Assembly: GCA_026225945.1 (NCBI GenBank) | Contig: JAMJFZ010003624.1 | Span: 8,698,501-8,762,500, forward strand | Length of the DNA: 64,000 nucleotides | DNA from: Cricetomys ansorgei | Taxonomy: Eukaryota; Chordata; Mammalia; Rodentia; Nesomyidae | Reading direction: 5' to 3' | In this document: in pieces, positions 35,575-47,240 of the stretch | Layout of the letters: each line of letters opens with the position of its first letter | Numbering within the stretch: the stretch's first letter is position 1 | The notes under the pieces: generated by a model | What the model was told of the DNA's origin: nothing | The model's database searches: none | What the model saw: the letters and a program-made list of their open reading frames with translations, nothing else | Position numbers and translations under genes: made by a program

Positions 35575-35770
35575 TTACATTTGTCTATTTACACACACAT
35601 ACACACACACAGACACAGAAAATGGGGGGCTGATATCAAAGTGGAGGTCTGAGGACAACTTGTAGGAGTGAGTCTGTCCCCTTCCATCATGGGTTCTGGG
35701 GATGGAACCCTGGCTGTCCACCTTGGTAGCAAGGGCTTTTATGGACTGAGCCATCTCATCTCACTGGCCC
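35575..35770 (-). mobile_element. B3-type SINE
   Basis: CA-rich lead, then 'gtggaggtctgaggacaact', 'ttctggggatggaaccctgg' and 'tggactgagccatctcatct'. Diverged antisense B3. Confidence 0.75.
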
Positions 35771-37029
35771 TGTCTTCATTTTCTAACTAGACGTATTACC
35801 CAGTTGTAGAGCCGACATCTTATCTTCTTACGGCATAGAAGTTTATTTTCTGGCCATTTCTTGCCCTTCCCTCGGAAAAGCCCCTGTTGTCTTTCCCCTC
35901 CAAGGTGGGTGGAGAAGGCCTTTTCTGCACTGGAGCTTCCATTTCCTCCGTCTGTAAAGAGATGCACAGGAATGAGTTTTCTCTCTCTGATGTCTGTTTA
36001 GGGCAGGGCCAGGATGACAAGGGAAACAATACCCCATTGTCTGGAAAGTCTCCACATCCCAGAGGCTCCCGGGGTGAAAAGCCATGGCGGTTAGCCACCG
36101 GGGGTGTCAGGTCCTGGGTGTGCTGTGCTTGAAGAGAGCAGGTCGTGCCAGTCTATGGCTCTGCTTCCCTTCCTTTCTGTTCTGATGACCTCTGGACCCC
36201 AGTGAGCTGCTGTCATGACCACAGAGCTGGAGCACAGGAAAAAAAGCAGTCCATGAACTTACAAAACTATTAGAATAATTTCCTAAGGTGTGAGGACTCT
36301 GGTTAGAGACTCCATACTCCAGGAGCCAAGATGTATGGGGACACCAGGGCAGAGACAGATGACGGAGAAGGCATGTTCCAGATGACTTTGGTCCTGGGTA
36401 GATCCTCTGGGTGGCAGGGCTGTCATTAATTATTAATCTATGTATTAAATCAAGAAGCATAAACAAGTGTGCCCAGCAGTAGATGCTGCCCCCTGGTGAG
36501 CAGCTTGGGACTGAGGGGGGTGAGGGGTGGGGGCAAGGCCCTGTGGGGGAAAGTTAAGCCGGAGTGACACCAGGCTATGGGTGCCTGGAGAGGAGGACCT
36601 GGCTGGCTTTCTAGTAGTTCGGGTAGAATGGAGGGGAGGCGACTTTTACTCCCTAGGCGTATTTTATAGTCTATGTGCAGAGTGGGTAGCTGCTTTAACT
36701 ATGTGCTGTAAATGTTTTATTTTGCATCTATACCCATTTTGTTAAGTCTAAAAGGTCCAAAAGAAGGGCACACAGGGAAAATGAGGTCTTCTTGCCCAGT
36801 TCTCCCCGGTGGTTCCCACACCTCCCAGTTTCTTTTGTAGCTGACGGGGAATAACTTCTGAATAGATATCGGTAACTATGTTGGTGGCTATAGGCCAATG
36901 ACCCCATAGTGATGTAATGACACACAGTTTGCGCTCTGTTTTTACGGGTTCTGTGCTCAAAAATATTTGAGGGTGGGGAAGATCCTCTGAATGCATACAG
37001 ACTTTTCTTCTTGCTGTTCCCTAAGCAAT
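35771..37029. other. Unassigned intronic sequence
   Basis: Overlapping short frames on both strands, none protein-like. No exon. Confidence 0.4.
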
Positions 37030-37250
37030 AAAATATAACATTTTCATCCCATTTATACTTATATTAGGTATTTTAAGTGTTCTAGAGGTTATTTAAAGCA
37101 TGGAGGAGGAAGCACAATATATATTCTTTTGCAAAATTAATAGATGTAAATATGCAAACATTTCCTAGAAGGGAGTCTATCATCTATGGGTGTGGAGATT
37201 TGGGAGGTATCCTAGAACTAATCCTTCATGGATACTAAGGGGCCATTGTG
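37030..37250 (+). mobile_element. Tigger-type (MER2-like) DNA transposon remnant
   Basis: 'agaggttatttaaagcatgg', 'gtgtggagatttgggaggta', 'tcctagaactaatccttcat' and 'ggatactaaggggccattgt' match the 3' end and terminal repeat of ancient TcMar-Tigger non-autonomous elements as recalled (...tggataccaagggacgactgta). Confidence 0.65.
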
Positions 37251-38992
37251 TATAAGTTTGTTATATCCACATACTACTGTGTATAAAACCATGCAATTAC
37301 CATGTCGTTGTAAAATACAGTTGTATGCACAGTTTGCAACGTGGTTAGATAATTCTCGGTGGTAACAGTTTCCATCAGCCTCTTATTCTGCTTTTAAACA
37401 GAAGGAAGTTTAGAGCCTGGCACCAGGCAAGTGTCATATAAGGAACTGAGGGCAGGAGGGCGCCATGGAGAGGGGGCATCTGCTGCTTCTGTATTATAGC
37501 ACTCGACTCCACAACCTTAAAGCCATGGCTGGCCCTGCTGGAGGATGCCAGGGGCAAAGACCGAGCCGACCACACCCCTCAGGGCATTGTACCGGGACTT
37601 GCTGGGTACACATTGGACTCTGGTTTATGCTAGTGATTTCCCTTGACTCCTATCCTCCAATATATAAGAGCGTATCATCTAAGTTTGTCTGTCTTCTTGT
37701 AACGTCTCTTATACGCATGCATTTTTCCTTACGCCAAAGGTTTGGCTTGTCCGTTCTTTAGGCAACCGCAGAATTCTATCATCTTAGCCACCAGCTGTGC
37801 CTTTTCACATCTGGATTCAAATAACAAAAACTTCACAAAGGTACGGTTTTCACTTTTACATCCTCGCCTTCATTTTACCGTTACAGGTCAGGAAGGCGCA
37901 GAGCATTTCACCGCAGAACGAAGTCCCTGCCACTGCACTTGGAAGTTGCTTCTTCTTAAATGTCTTTGTGACGAATACCCTCAGACAGTTCGCTCTCAAA
38001 GCTGCTCCATATTGCTATAGATCTCTCTTCTATTATTTAGCCAGATTAGATGCCCAGTAGGGAATTACAGGGTGAAAGAGGCATCTGTCTATGGCCTGTG
38101 ATGTCAGCGACCACATTCTGCTTCTCACAACGTTCCCAGAGACAATCGCAGACTTCTACCTCCCATTTAAAACATCCCTAGTTTATTTTTAGTGCACTGT
38201 GCTCAGAGCTGTTGCCATAGGAATTGATCTATCAAGTGTCACAGCGGTCACCAGAGCAATAGGGAACTCCTGTTCTCTGTCTCCAGAACACGCTCCAGAG
38301 GGTACCATCTGCCTCCTGCCTCCCCTCAGCCATCCCACCTGGTGCCCGAGAAGCATTGCTTCATCCGCGGTGCTTCTGCTCACGGTGGTCGGGGCTGCGT
38401 TGGTGTGCAGCCCGACTCGGTCTGACCTTTGTGAACTACGAACTTATACCTGTGAACGGATGCAGAAAAAGAAAGTAGTTGGATGGCGTCTGTTCTTCAT
38501 CATACATTTCCATTGAAGGGGAATGAAGAAGTGGCTTACTGCTCGTTAAGAGTGTGTGCATCTGGGAAGAGGGGGAGGGCAGTGGGAGAGGAGAGTGGGC
38601 GGCTTTTGCGAGAACATATGTCGGATTCTTTTCATTCTCCTCTTGGTGTCGGTGATTGGCAGCATCTAGTGAGTCCCTGCGTGTCACTTCCTTAGTGCAG
38701 CTGGCAGTGGGGGTGGGGCAGGACTTAGGGTGTGGCCAGAGGAGGAAGGGGCTGCGACTATGGCATTAAGATCATTGCTCACAGTTAAATATGTTACAGC
38801 CCGCCTGCCCAGAGACGTTGTCTCCTTGTCCCTTTAGGCTCTGGAGGAATCTGTTCACAGCTATTGTTTCATTCTCCACCTCCAAGAGGGGCTTAACTTG
38901 AACATAGGCACCTGTTGTTTAAGGGGAGGAAGAGAAGACAGGAAATGATAGAGTGTTTGCCTGTTAACTTTCTTCTAAGTTGGAAAATGGCC
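37251..38992. other. Unassigned intronic sequence
   Basis: No repeat or exon recognised. A G/A-rich run lies at 38560-38600. Confidence 0.4.
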
Positions 38993-39114
38993 TGGCTTTT
39001 GCTGTGGCATACACACACACACACACGTGTGTGTGTGTATATATATATGTATATGTATATATATGTATATATAGGCATATATATTCATACATATATATGC
39101 CATAGCAAAAGCCA
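38993..39114. repeat. Inverted repeat enclosing a self-complementary (AC)n(GT)n(AT)n tract
   Basis: tggcttttgctgtggcata at 38993-39011 pairs with its reverse complement at 39096-39114 (18 of 19). The enclosed (AC)8/(GT)8 block at about 39010-39038 is itself palindromic and is followed by TA-rich sequence. Confidence 0.88.
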
Positions 39115-39222
39115 TGTGAGTGTGTGTATATATATACATATATACATATATGTGTATATATGTGCATGTGTGTATACATATGTATGCATGCATATATGTG
39201 TGTATATGTGTAAATACATACA

Positions 39223-39306
<84 letters not shown>
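39115..39306. repeat. Compound (TG)n/(TA)n microsatellite
   Basis: Imperfect GT/AT mixture, then a (TG)n run to 39258 and (TA)n to 39306. The 120-140-codon frames here are low complexity. Confidence 0.95.
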
Positions 39307-39309
<3 letters not shown>

Positions 39310-39987
39310 CAAACTGACCCATGACATAACAAGTCCACGTTGAAGAGTCAGCTGGGAAGGAGATAAGTGACTGTCGAGTGGGACTCAAGATTAGGAAAGG
39401 ATTCGGACAAATTAATTGACAATGATCTTAGGAAGCATGTTGCTTTCCTTTTCCTGCGAACCTTAGGACAAAGAAATATTTGAAAGTTCAAGGAGGGCGG
39501 TCATGTTGGGTTAGATGATGTACATGGTGCAAACAAACCCAGGAAGGAGAATCTGCTTCACCACATCCCAGGTCACTATTTACACCGTATTCATGCAGTC
39601 AGAGTGCCAGGAAGTGCTTCTGCCCCTCTCTCTTCGTTACATTTCCTCTGCACTCAGTTACAGGCATCTTGCAACGTGGGAAGAGGTTTGCACTGCACAT
39701 GCACCAGACGCTTCAGTCTCACTTGTAGCAAGCAAGTTTTAGGGACAGGACACAGGAAACACTCATACTTTGGAGTGTTGAGTCCGAAGCTCTGTGGACA
39801 GTGTGTTTTCCTGTAGGGTGTCCTGTGTCCCAACGTACTCCACCTAGAAGATTTTAGTTCGTAGATGTTGAGTGACCTACGGTCAGGATGCTCCATGGAG
39901 GACAGTGTGGTGGGTCCTAGGGAGCATCACCTTTAAACCAAGATCACCTTCCTGCTTTCTTTTCATTTCTGGGGAACAATGGTGTCT
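39307..39987. other. Unique intronic sequence
   Basis: No repeat or exon recognised. Confidence 0.4.
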
Positions 39988-40200
39988 TAAGCACATGTTG
40001 CATGCTGGGTATGTTTTTACAAGATGATTTCCATGTGTGCTATCTCTCTTCATTTCCCTGACAGCTCTGTGACATAGCTGGTATTTTACCCAAATTTCTT
40101 AAAAGAGGTTCCATGCGTGGCCACAGGAGATTGTTGCTATCCAAGGTGATCATGACTGAACTTCAGAACCACGTTTGAAACCAGGTTTTCAGGCACCCAA
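39988..40200 (-). mobile_element. MIR
   Basis: 'ttaagcacatgttgcatgct', 'ctgacagctctgtgacatag' and 'ccatgcgtggccacaggag' follow antisense MIR order. Diverged. Confidence 0.45.
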
Positions 40201-40904
40201 AGCTCAGTGCACGTCTATACTCCACGGAAGTTTCTAGAAGCATCCGCTCGTCAAAAACAGTGTGTTCAACTTAATGTTGTATTAACAAGTGCAGAACACC
40301 TTGCTTTAGCAGAGTGGAGTTCAGATCTGAATCATTTAGACAGGGCTTCACTGTGGGTTTCTGCTTAATCAGTAGTTATTCCGGGGGAGGGAGCTTAAGC
40401 CCTACTGACCACATTAATCCTAAGCGATTTGTCAGAGCAGAACCAAGTGTGGTGGAGACAGTCTGAATTTATATCATTGCCCCAGTGCTTACTGGGAGAA
40501 TGTGTCCCTGTAAGTGCCAACTACCTGCTAAGTGTTAGCCAGTATGCTAGGTAACTGTGAAAGGCAGTTGTTTGCAATTGGCATTACCCTGTTATGAGTG
40601 GCTCTTTCTAGAGAAAACCTAGCTGTCATAAACATATGCAAATATTAACATTACCTTACTAATTTACCAGTGAGGTCTATAATTTGTAGAAGACAATAGC
40701 ATTCTGTAGGAAAGAGAGGATTCCCTGGGGATGGGCGGGCTGTGGGTAAAGGAGTAGTTTGGCGTAATCATTGGCTAGCCTAATTGCTGCCTGAGACTAT
40801 ACGGCAGAGGCTGGCAACTGGGCAGAGGAATGGTCCTAGGGTTTGAGAAGCTACAGTAGCTGCCACTGGTGGGCTTCCCGTGCACGGGGCACCGGAGCTT
40901 TGCT
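40201..40904. other. Unique intronic sequence
   Basis: A weak MIR-like echo at 40515-40560. Nothing else assigned. Confidence 0.4.
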
Positions 40905-41020
40905 CTAATAAACTCACATCAACGCTCTTGTTATCCCCATGTTACAGGTGACGGGACTGAGAATGAGCGTTAGCCAAGGGAAACATAACTCCTAAGTGGC
41001 AGAGCATGGGTCCAGCCTGC
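40905..41020 (-). mobile_element. MIR
   Basis: 'ttatccccatgttacaggtg', 'acgggactgagaatgagcgt' and 'aagtggcagagcatgggtcc' match the antisense MIR core well. Confidence 0.6.
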
Positions 41021-41104
41021 TATATCTTTTTCTGGAGTTCTTCTGTGTGCCTCGAGATAAGACACATGAGGCCCTCATGGAGTCACACTCTAAAGTGGCA
41101 ATCC

Positions 41105-41350
41105 AACAGATAATCCAAAATCCTTAATGGAAAACGCGAAATACTCCAAAATATCAAACTCTCTGAGCTCTAGCATACTGCTACAAATGGAAAACCCTGA
41201 CTCGTCCTGTCTATTAGTCACAGTTAAAATCCAGGCACGCTAAAAATGCACAAGATGACCTTCCAGCTGTATGTAGAAAGTGCAGGTGAAACATACATGC
41301 ATTTTGTGCTTAAACAGGACTGGAGATCCAAGACCACTGTGACTATGTGT
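41105..41350 (+). mobile_element. Tigger-type (TcMar) non-autonomous element remnant
   Basis: 'cagataatccaaaatcctta', 'aatactccaaaatatcaaac', 'ttccagctgtatgtagaaag' and 'gtgaaacatacatgcatttt' match, in order, an ancient Tigger-derived repeat whose consensus has 'atgctccaaaatccgaaac'. Subfamily not certain. Confidence 0.6.
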
Positions 41351-41617
41351 TTGATTTCTTCTGAAGGCTCTTTGTCTGAAGGCTTCTCCTTGTCCTCATG
41401 TGGGCTTCCTGAATTCCCCTTCTTATTAGACACCAGACAGATTAGATTATGACCCACCAGCAAGGCCTCATTTTAATTTATCTCTTTAAGGCCCTAACTG
41501 CAAATCTAGTCGCTCTTCGACCCCAGAGGTTAGGGCTTTAGCATATGAATCTGGAAGAGGCTCTCTTAGACACCCTCAAGTGCTGTTCTTTTCACATGCA
41601 AAATGCATTGACCCATG

Positions 41618-42035
41618 AGGCTGAAGCTTGACTCGGTGGTTAAGAGTGCTTAGTGCTGCCTGTACTTAGTTCAGAGTACTTAATACTTAGTAGTGGCACA
41701 TAGGAGCCAGAGGCAGGCAGATCTCTGTGAGTTCGAGGCCGGCCTCGTCCTCAGAGTGGGTTCCGGAGTTACAACAGAGAAACCCTGCCTTGAAAAAATC
41801 AAAACACAAAACAACAACAACAAGAAGAAGACTATGTAGTACTCTTACAGAGAATCCAGTTCCGTTCCCAGCACCAACATGACAGCTCACAACAGTTCAT
41901 AGCTCCAGTTGCAGAGGACCTAGCGCCCTCTTCTGACCTCCACAGGCACATGAGTGATACACATACATACAAACAACAAAAACACTCAAATACACAAAAT
42001 AAAAACAAATACATCTTTAAAAATAAACACACTGA
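41618..42035 (+). mobile_element. B2 SINE interrupted by a B1
   Basis: The B2 5' end lies at 41618-41685 ('aagcttgactcggtggttaa', 'gagtgcttagtgctgcc'). It resumes after the B1 at about 41840 ('tacagagaatccagttccgt', 'tcccagcaccaacatgacag') and ends A-rich by 42035. Confidence 0.75.
41690..41833 (+). mobile_element. B1 SINE nested in B2
   Basis: 'tagtggcacataggagccag', 'gagttcgaggccggcctcgt', 'ggagttacaacagagaaacc' and an A-rich/(CAA)n tail. The usual 'cctttaatcccagcactc' segment is missing. No clean target duplication seen. Confidence 0.75.
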
Positions 42036-42061
42036 CTCACACCCAACACTCCGAGTTCGTT

Positions 42062-42178
42062 TGTCTTTGAGACATGGACTCACGTACATAGTCCAGGCTG
42101 GCCCTAAACTCACAGTGTCCCTCCGGGTTCAGCCTGCTGAATGCTGGGATTTTAGGGGTATGCCACCATGCCTAGTTC
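42062..42178 (-). mobile_element. B1 SINE, diverged
   Basis: 'tttgagacatggactcacgt', 'tagtccaggctggccctaaa' and 'tgctgggattttaggggtat'. Confidence 0.7.
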
Positions 42179-42179
42179 A

Positions 42180-43311
42180 CCTAAGTCTCAAATCACTGAA
42201 AAATCAATTCTGAATCTCAACTCTTATCTAAATATCATCTGAATTAAGGGAAGGTGAAACTTTAGGTATGATTCATCTTGAGGCAAAAAACAAAAATCTT
42301 TCAGTTGTGAACTTGAAACCTGACAAGTCATCTGCTTCAAAAATGCAGCTGTGAGGCAGGTGGGGGGCAGGTGCTCCCTTCCAGAAAGGGGAAACGAAGC
42401 ATGGATCCAAAGGAAGTCAAAACCAGGCACGGCCCTCTAATAGGCTTTGCACTCCAACCTATGGGTCCAGAGCATCTGCTAAGGCCTTGGGAGGCAGCTG
42501 AAACTGAGGTAGAGGCAGAGGGTGGCCGCCCTCTGAAGCCATTGAGGCAGCCTCGTCCCTGAGTCTCTGTTTTTAGACTGTGCTGGGAGTCGAGAACAGA
42601 GCCACATTCGCTGTTCTTGAAGTATGAAACGTATTCGCAGTCCGTCACCCTGATGAGTCTGTCACCGGAAGGCAACAGCTTTCCTTCATTCCCGTCCTAA
42701 AACTGTCCCCTTTGGTTCAGGCTAGTAATGTGTCTATTGGTATATTCTGCTCAGTCGATGGGCCAGTCGTCTTTTATACAATGATTGTCTGTGACCAATC
42801 ACACCACTGATGTTCTTTCTAGAACATTCTAACATATTTTTTTTTTTTTCAATACGGATAGGCTATGGTTTTTCCGAATCTTCAGCTTCTCTTTAGTTTG
42901 GATTGACAATTCTTTCTTTCACTTTTTTCTCTTTTCTTCTCTCGTGCCTGCTATAAACGAGGACCTGCGCTGTGGGTTCCTCATTAATCTCCTCCGCTGA
43001 ACATCCACGGTTACACAGAAATGCTACCTCACACAAAGTACCAAAATGGTCAGCCGAGTGAGTGCTTGGCCATTTGATAGTAAAGACCACCTTCTATTTG
43101 ATGTCCAGCACCATTCTTCTTGTGCATCTGGGACCTTACCAAATCTCCTTTATACCTATATTTCTACCAGGGGTCTCTCTGAGCATCGCACTGAGCCAGC
43201 ATTCCATGAACAGTGTTGGGAAATGTTTGCCAAACTCAACAGATTCTGCTAAATCATCTTCCTAAAGTCTGGTCTGTTCCTCGTAGATAAGTTAGAGTCG
43301 TATATTTATTC
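42180..43311. other. Unique intronic sequence
   Basis: No assigned repeat. T run at about 42837-42850. No exon. Confidence 0.4.
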
Positions 43312-43412
43312 TTAAAAAAATATGAGCTCACTATGTAGCCCAGGTTGGCCTCGAACTAGAGATCCTCTCGTCTCTGCCTGGTGCATACAGGTGTGTCCTG
43401 CCGAGCCCTGTT
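43312..43412 (-). mobile_element. Old B1-like SINE
   Basis: 'ctcactatgtagcccaggtt', 'ggcctcgaactagagatcct' and 'gcatacaggtgtgtcctgc'. Confidence 0.6.
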
Positions 43413-44544
43413 GATTCTTTTCATAGCATCTGGGTACCTATGTTTTAAAGAAAATAACTGGATTCATGTCACTTCTTATTCTTATAATGAACCAAGCAAG
43501 TCTTAAAGAGCGCAGGAAGGCGACCCATATCTGCCCCCTCAGCTCAGCTGTTCCAACACCCACATTCCTCTGGGTTAATTATGCTGACAGAATTGTGGTG
43601 ACAATTTTACCTCGGCCAGCAGCTAATAAAAAGGTTTTCCATGGGACCTTAATTTTGTATTTTTGATGTTTTTTTCTTCCTGTGGGCACAAAAGGTAGAG
43701 TGACCAATTATTTTTACATCTAAGAGCCAAGAAGGGAGCTTTTTTATGTTCTTTCTAAAGGGTTCCAAATGTCGCTTTTTCTTCTTCTTCTAAACCAATG
43801 GAGAGAGAAACAGACTTGAAACACTTGAACGTTCATGGGAAAAGGTGCTTCATGGTGCATTGTTTTTGCAGAGAAAAAAAACAAAACAAAGCAAAATACA
43901 TTTTCTGTTCTTGGCCAGTAGTTCTACCTTGGGGACATTATTCCATCCACGACTGTATGAGAGAGACCAAGATTTATAGCTAGTGATTTCCTGAGTCAAA
44001 ACCATAGCAAATGTCTGAGCCACCTCCATGAACCGTTCCAGGCGGGGCACACTGCAGAAGGATCAACTCTTTCTCCCAGGGTGTTTGTGCGTTGATTCTT
44101 GTTTGCTCTGTTTCTTTGCTTTTACCTCTTGTGAGACAAAATGGTAGTATTTTTTGTCTTTTGACTTTGACCCAAAATTGGAGAAACCTTTCCTTTTTCC
44201 TCTCCTGACTTGCCCCTGTCCCGCCCTTCACGAACTTCCTCTGCTCTTACCTTCAGTGTGCACGGGCCATGTGTGAGCACACCTAGCTGCTTCCAGCAAC
44301 AAGGCTAAGCCCCAAACCTCATCTGGAATGACAGCCAGGGAAGTCCTCTCGCAGCCCTCTTGCTCCTCTGTGCTAGGAAGTGACTCAAGGTTCTGCAGTA
44401 GGACAGGAATCACAGGCAGCGCGTGCAGTCCCCCATCTGGAAGCAGGGTGCAGTCTCCAGTAACCCTAAGGTGCCCATAAGAAGCCGCTTCAACCTGTGG
44501 GGTTTGTGGTTGTTGTTTCTGGTTTTTATTTTAGCTTTTTTGTT
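43413..44544. other. Unique intronic sequence
   Basis: 43490-43670 is repeat-free and looks structured (possible conserved element). Otherwise nothing seen. Confidence 0.4.
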
Positions 44545-44668
44545 TTTATTTTTGTTAAGACAGGGCCTCACTATATAGCTCCGGCTGGCTTCAAACTCAG
44601 AGACCTGTCCGCCTCCGCCTCTGCCTCCCAAGCTCTGGGATTAAAGGCGTGTGCTACCACCCCCTGCT
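44545..44668 (-). mobile_element. B1 SINE
   Basis: T-rich lead, then 'agacagggcctcactatata', 'ggctggcttcaaactcagag', 'ctgggattaaaggcgtgtgc'. Confidence 0.85.
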
Positions 44669-45142
44669 CAAACCTATGTTTTGAGATGAGACGTTCACAC
44701 ACAAAAGCTTTGGGCCAGTAAAGTAATCAATAGAAAGAAGGGGAACGCACGGGAAGTTGGAGGCAACAGAAAGGAGGTCTGCCGGTTCTAGTTTCATTCT
44801 GTGGGTTTCTGAGCCAGAGTTGATACCATTTCTTGATAGCACAGAAAGGCTTGGCAGATTGGTTACCTACCAGTTTTGTGTACGATCTATATGTATGATC
44901 TATATGTAAGCCGCAGACACGATAGATCATTGCAAATGATTTAGAAATGGACAGTACTTTTACAGACAACTGATCTGTCCAGAAGGTACCAAGACAATTC
45001 AACAAATGTAATCTTTTTGACATACGATGCTGAGATAACCGTACATCTACACCCAAGAGACGTAAGCTCCTCCTGTTACCATGGGTAACTGCTTTAGAAA
45101 ACACTCGTAAGGCCCTAAAAGATAAACATAGAGCTACTACAT
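44669..45142. other. Unique intronic sequence
   Basis: Includes a short 13-bp tandem duplication (gatctatatgtat twice) at about 44884-44909. Confidence 0.4.
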
Positions 45143-45484
45143 GCTTTAGTTACTTGACTTGTTGCTGTCACAGAAGCACCGTAAGGAAGGGTTTATTGAG
45201 GCTTAGCGTTCCAGGAGATGTAGGGTATCATGTCAGGGAAGGCATGGTGTCAGGCTCAGGAGGAAGCTGGATACATTGTATCACAATCAAGCAGCCCTTA
45301 GTTCTTCTTTTTTATTCAGTCTGAGACCTCAGCCCACAGAATGGTGTCACCTACAGTTAGGGAGGGTTTTCCTACCACTCTTATCCCAATTGAAGACAAT
45401 TCCTCATGAATATGCTGAGAGATTTGTTTTTATGGTGATTCTCAATCCTACCAGGCTGTCAATCAAGGTTAACCGTCATAGCAT
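45143..45484 (+). mobile_element. Rodent hAT-Charlie-like element (URR1 type), near complete
   Basis: 'ctttagttacttgacttgtt', 'gaagggtttattgaggctta', 'tcatgtcagggaaggcatgg', 'ttattcagtctgagacctca', 'ttcctcatgaatatgctgag' and 'tgtcaatcaaggttaaccgt' follow in order a well-known rodent repeat. The family name is from memory. Confidence 0.75.
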
Positions 45485-45790
45485 AAGACCTAGCAGTTCT
45501 ACCCTTGCCTAGATACACAAGAGAACCGAGACCATGTGTCCTGATGAAAACACGTTGAGTAGTTTCCTAGCCGTATTAACTCACAACGGCCAGAACGTGG
45601 AGAGACGAGAACCATTGTATATAAACTGGAGAAAAACGTGATAGGTCTAACAGTGGAATTACTCAGCAAAGAAAGTTGGGAGAGATTGGGGAAGCAAGGG
45701 GTAGATCCAGGAAAAGCTAGGGGAAGAAGAAAAGGCTGAATGTGATCAAAATGCATTGTATACACATATAAAATTCGCAAGGAGTTAAAG
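45485..45790 (+). mobile_element. L1 3' fragment
   Basis: ORF2-end-like sequence ('agcagttctacccttgccta', 'actcacaacggccagaacg') followed by a rodent L1 tail ('gatcaaaatgcattgtatac', 'acatataaaattcgcaag'). It abuts the hAT-like element. Confidence 0.6.
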
Positions 45791-46789
45791 CATTGTTGTT
45801 GTTTTTTTAACCTCCATGAAGCCAGGCCTAGAGAGGGTGCCCATCAGTTCCGTCACCCTGTGTGTCACACCCCAGTCCTGCCCAGTTACAATGGGCTGGA
45901 ATATAGACCTGGAGCAGGAACTACTCAGAGCTGTCTCCTAACCATTGGGTTAAACAATATGGTGTCTGTGCATGAAGTTCTCATCCACGCACTTTAAGAG
46001 AGAGATCACAAGGATATTTACCCCAAGATGGTGTGCACTTTAGAAATGTGCATCTCCCACTTTCTACTTCATCGGGAAGTATTTTAAAACTTTTTAGATG
46101 ACCGTCAGGTACCAGATCTGTGAGCAAAGCCCGCCACTTCGTGTGTATTGATCATGTATTGACTGGTGATTGGTAGCAGTTTCCAAGCTGCGTCTCCCCA
46201 GAAGAACTGCGAGATGCTGGGTAGGTTTGTGGCAGATCCTGCCGGACACTCCTTTCAGATCAGCTCCACGTAGCCAGGCTCTATCTCGTCCTATTTGTTC
46301 CCTCAAGAGGGAGCCTGGGACGTTTACCATGTCTGTTACCAAGAATGACGTAAGGAGACCTGAGCTAGTAGGCGAACCTCCAGGAACCTGTTCGCCCCAA
46401 CAGTGATGAAGCATTCTAACCTTACGCTGGGAGAAGCATAGTGCTCTGTGTTTCCAAACATGACACGCGTGACTTCTGCCGTGGACGAAGCCGAGAGCGG
46501 CTTGTTAACACGAATTAACAAGCCGAGGGCCTGGACTGTAGGGTGCATTTTCCTGTTGGTGAGTTGGAGCAGCTTCAACGTTGGAAATAGGCTAGCAGAA
46601 GCCCTTGGCCGCTTTATCAAGTTCCTTCGTGTTCCAACTGTGTGTCCTTGGGGTTAGAAGGGCTTTAGGAAGGCTAAGTTTTCTCAGAAAATTGTCAGGA
46701 TCCAGGAGAAAAAAATGCCAAAACTCATCTGCCAGTGGTGACCCCAGCTCTTCTATCCAGGCTGGGCATGGAGATCGGATGGTATTCCC
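45791..46789. other. Unique intronic sequence
   Basis: 46170-46700 is repeat-free with a CRE-like tgacgtaa near 46347 and the hairpin at 46498-46525. No exon. Confidence 0.4.
46498..46525. repeat. Perfect 11-bp inverted repeat with 6-nt loop
   Basis: cggcttgttaa (46498-46508), cacgaa, ttaacaagccg (46515-46525). Lies in unique sequence with several CpGs. Confidence 0.95.
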
Positions 46790-46885
46790 TATGAAGCATG
46801 AAATATAATGTGCTTAAACGGCACATAATAGGTTCCACAGCAGTGCTTGGCACAGCAGACAGAAATTATCATTAAATAAGTGTAT
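46790..46885 (+). mobile_element. MIR 3' part
   Basis: 'agtgcttggcacagcagaca' then 'attaaataagtg' resembles the sense MIR end (gtgcctggcacatag...aataaatg). Confidence 0.35.
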
Positions 46886-46987
46886 GTTTGCTGTGCACTG
46901 TGTGAATAGGTTGCTAGGCACAGGAGGACTATAAAGAAAAAGATAAACTAGCCCCTGCCTCTAAACAGTTTATAATGCTGTAAATAT

Positions 46988-46989
<2 letters not shown>

Positions 46990-47051
<62 letters not shown>
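46990..47051. repeat. (CT)n(CA)n compound microsatellite
   Basis: About 15 CT units to 47020, then about 15 CA units to 47051. Confidence 0.97.
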
Positions 47052-47053
<2 letters not shown>

Positions 47054-47055
47054 TG

Positions 47056-47240
47056 TTGTTTGGGAGCAGATTCTGATGTATCCCAGGCTTATGTTGAATC
47101 CTCTAAGTAGCCAAGGATGACCTTGAACTCCTGATCTCCCTGCCTCTACCTCCCTACCCCAGTGCAGGGCTACAGCTTAAACCCGGGGCTTCGTTCATTC
47201 CAGGCAGGCACACCACCAACTGAGCAACATCACCAGGCTG
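47056..47240 (-). mobile_element. B4/RSINE-type dimeric SINE
   Basis: Antisense: a B1-like half ('gatgaccttgaactcctgat', 'cagtgcagggctacag') followed by an ID-like tRNA half ('cttaaacccggggcttcgtt', 'accaactgagcaacatcac'). In sense orientation this is ID head then B1, the B4 arrangement. Confidence 0.6.

Noticed and set aside
38915..39388. Long Tyr/Ile/His/Thr-rich frames on both strands
   Set aside because: Direct products of the AC/GT/AT compound microsatellite.
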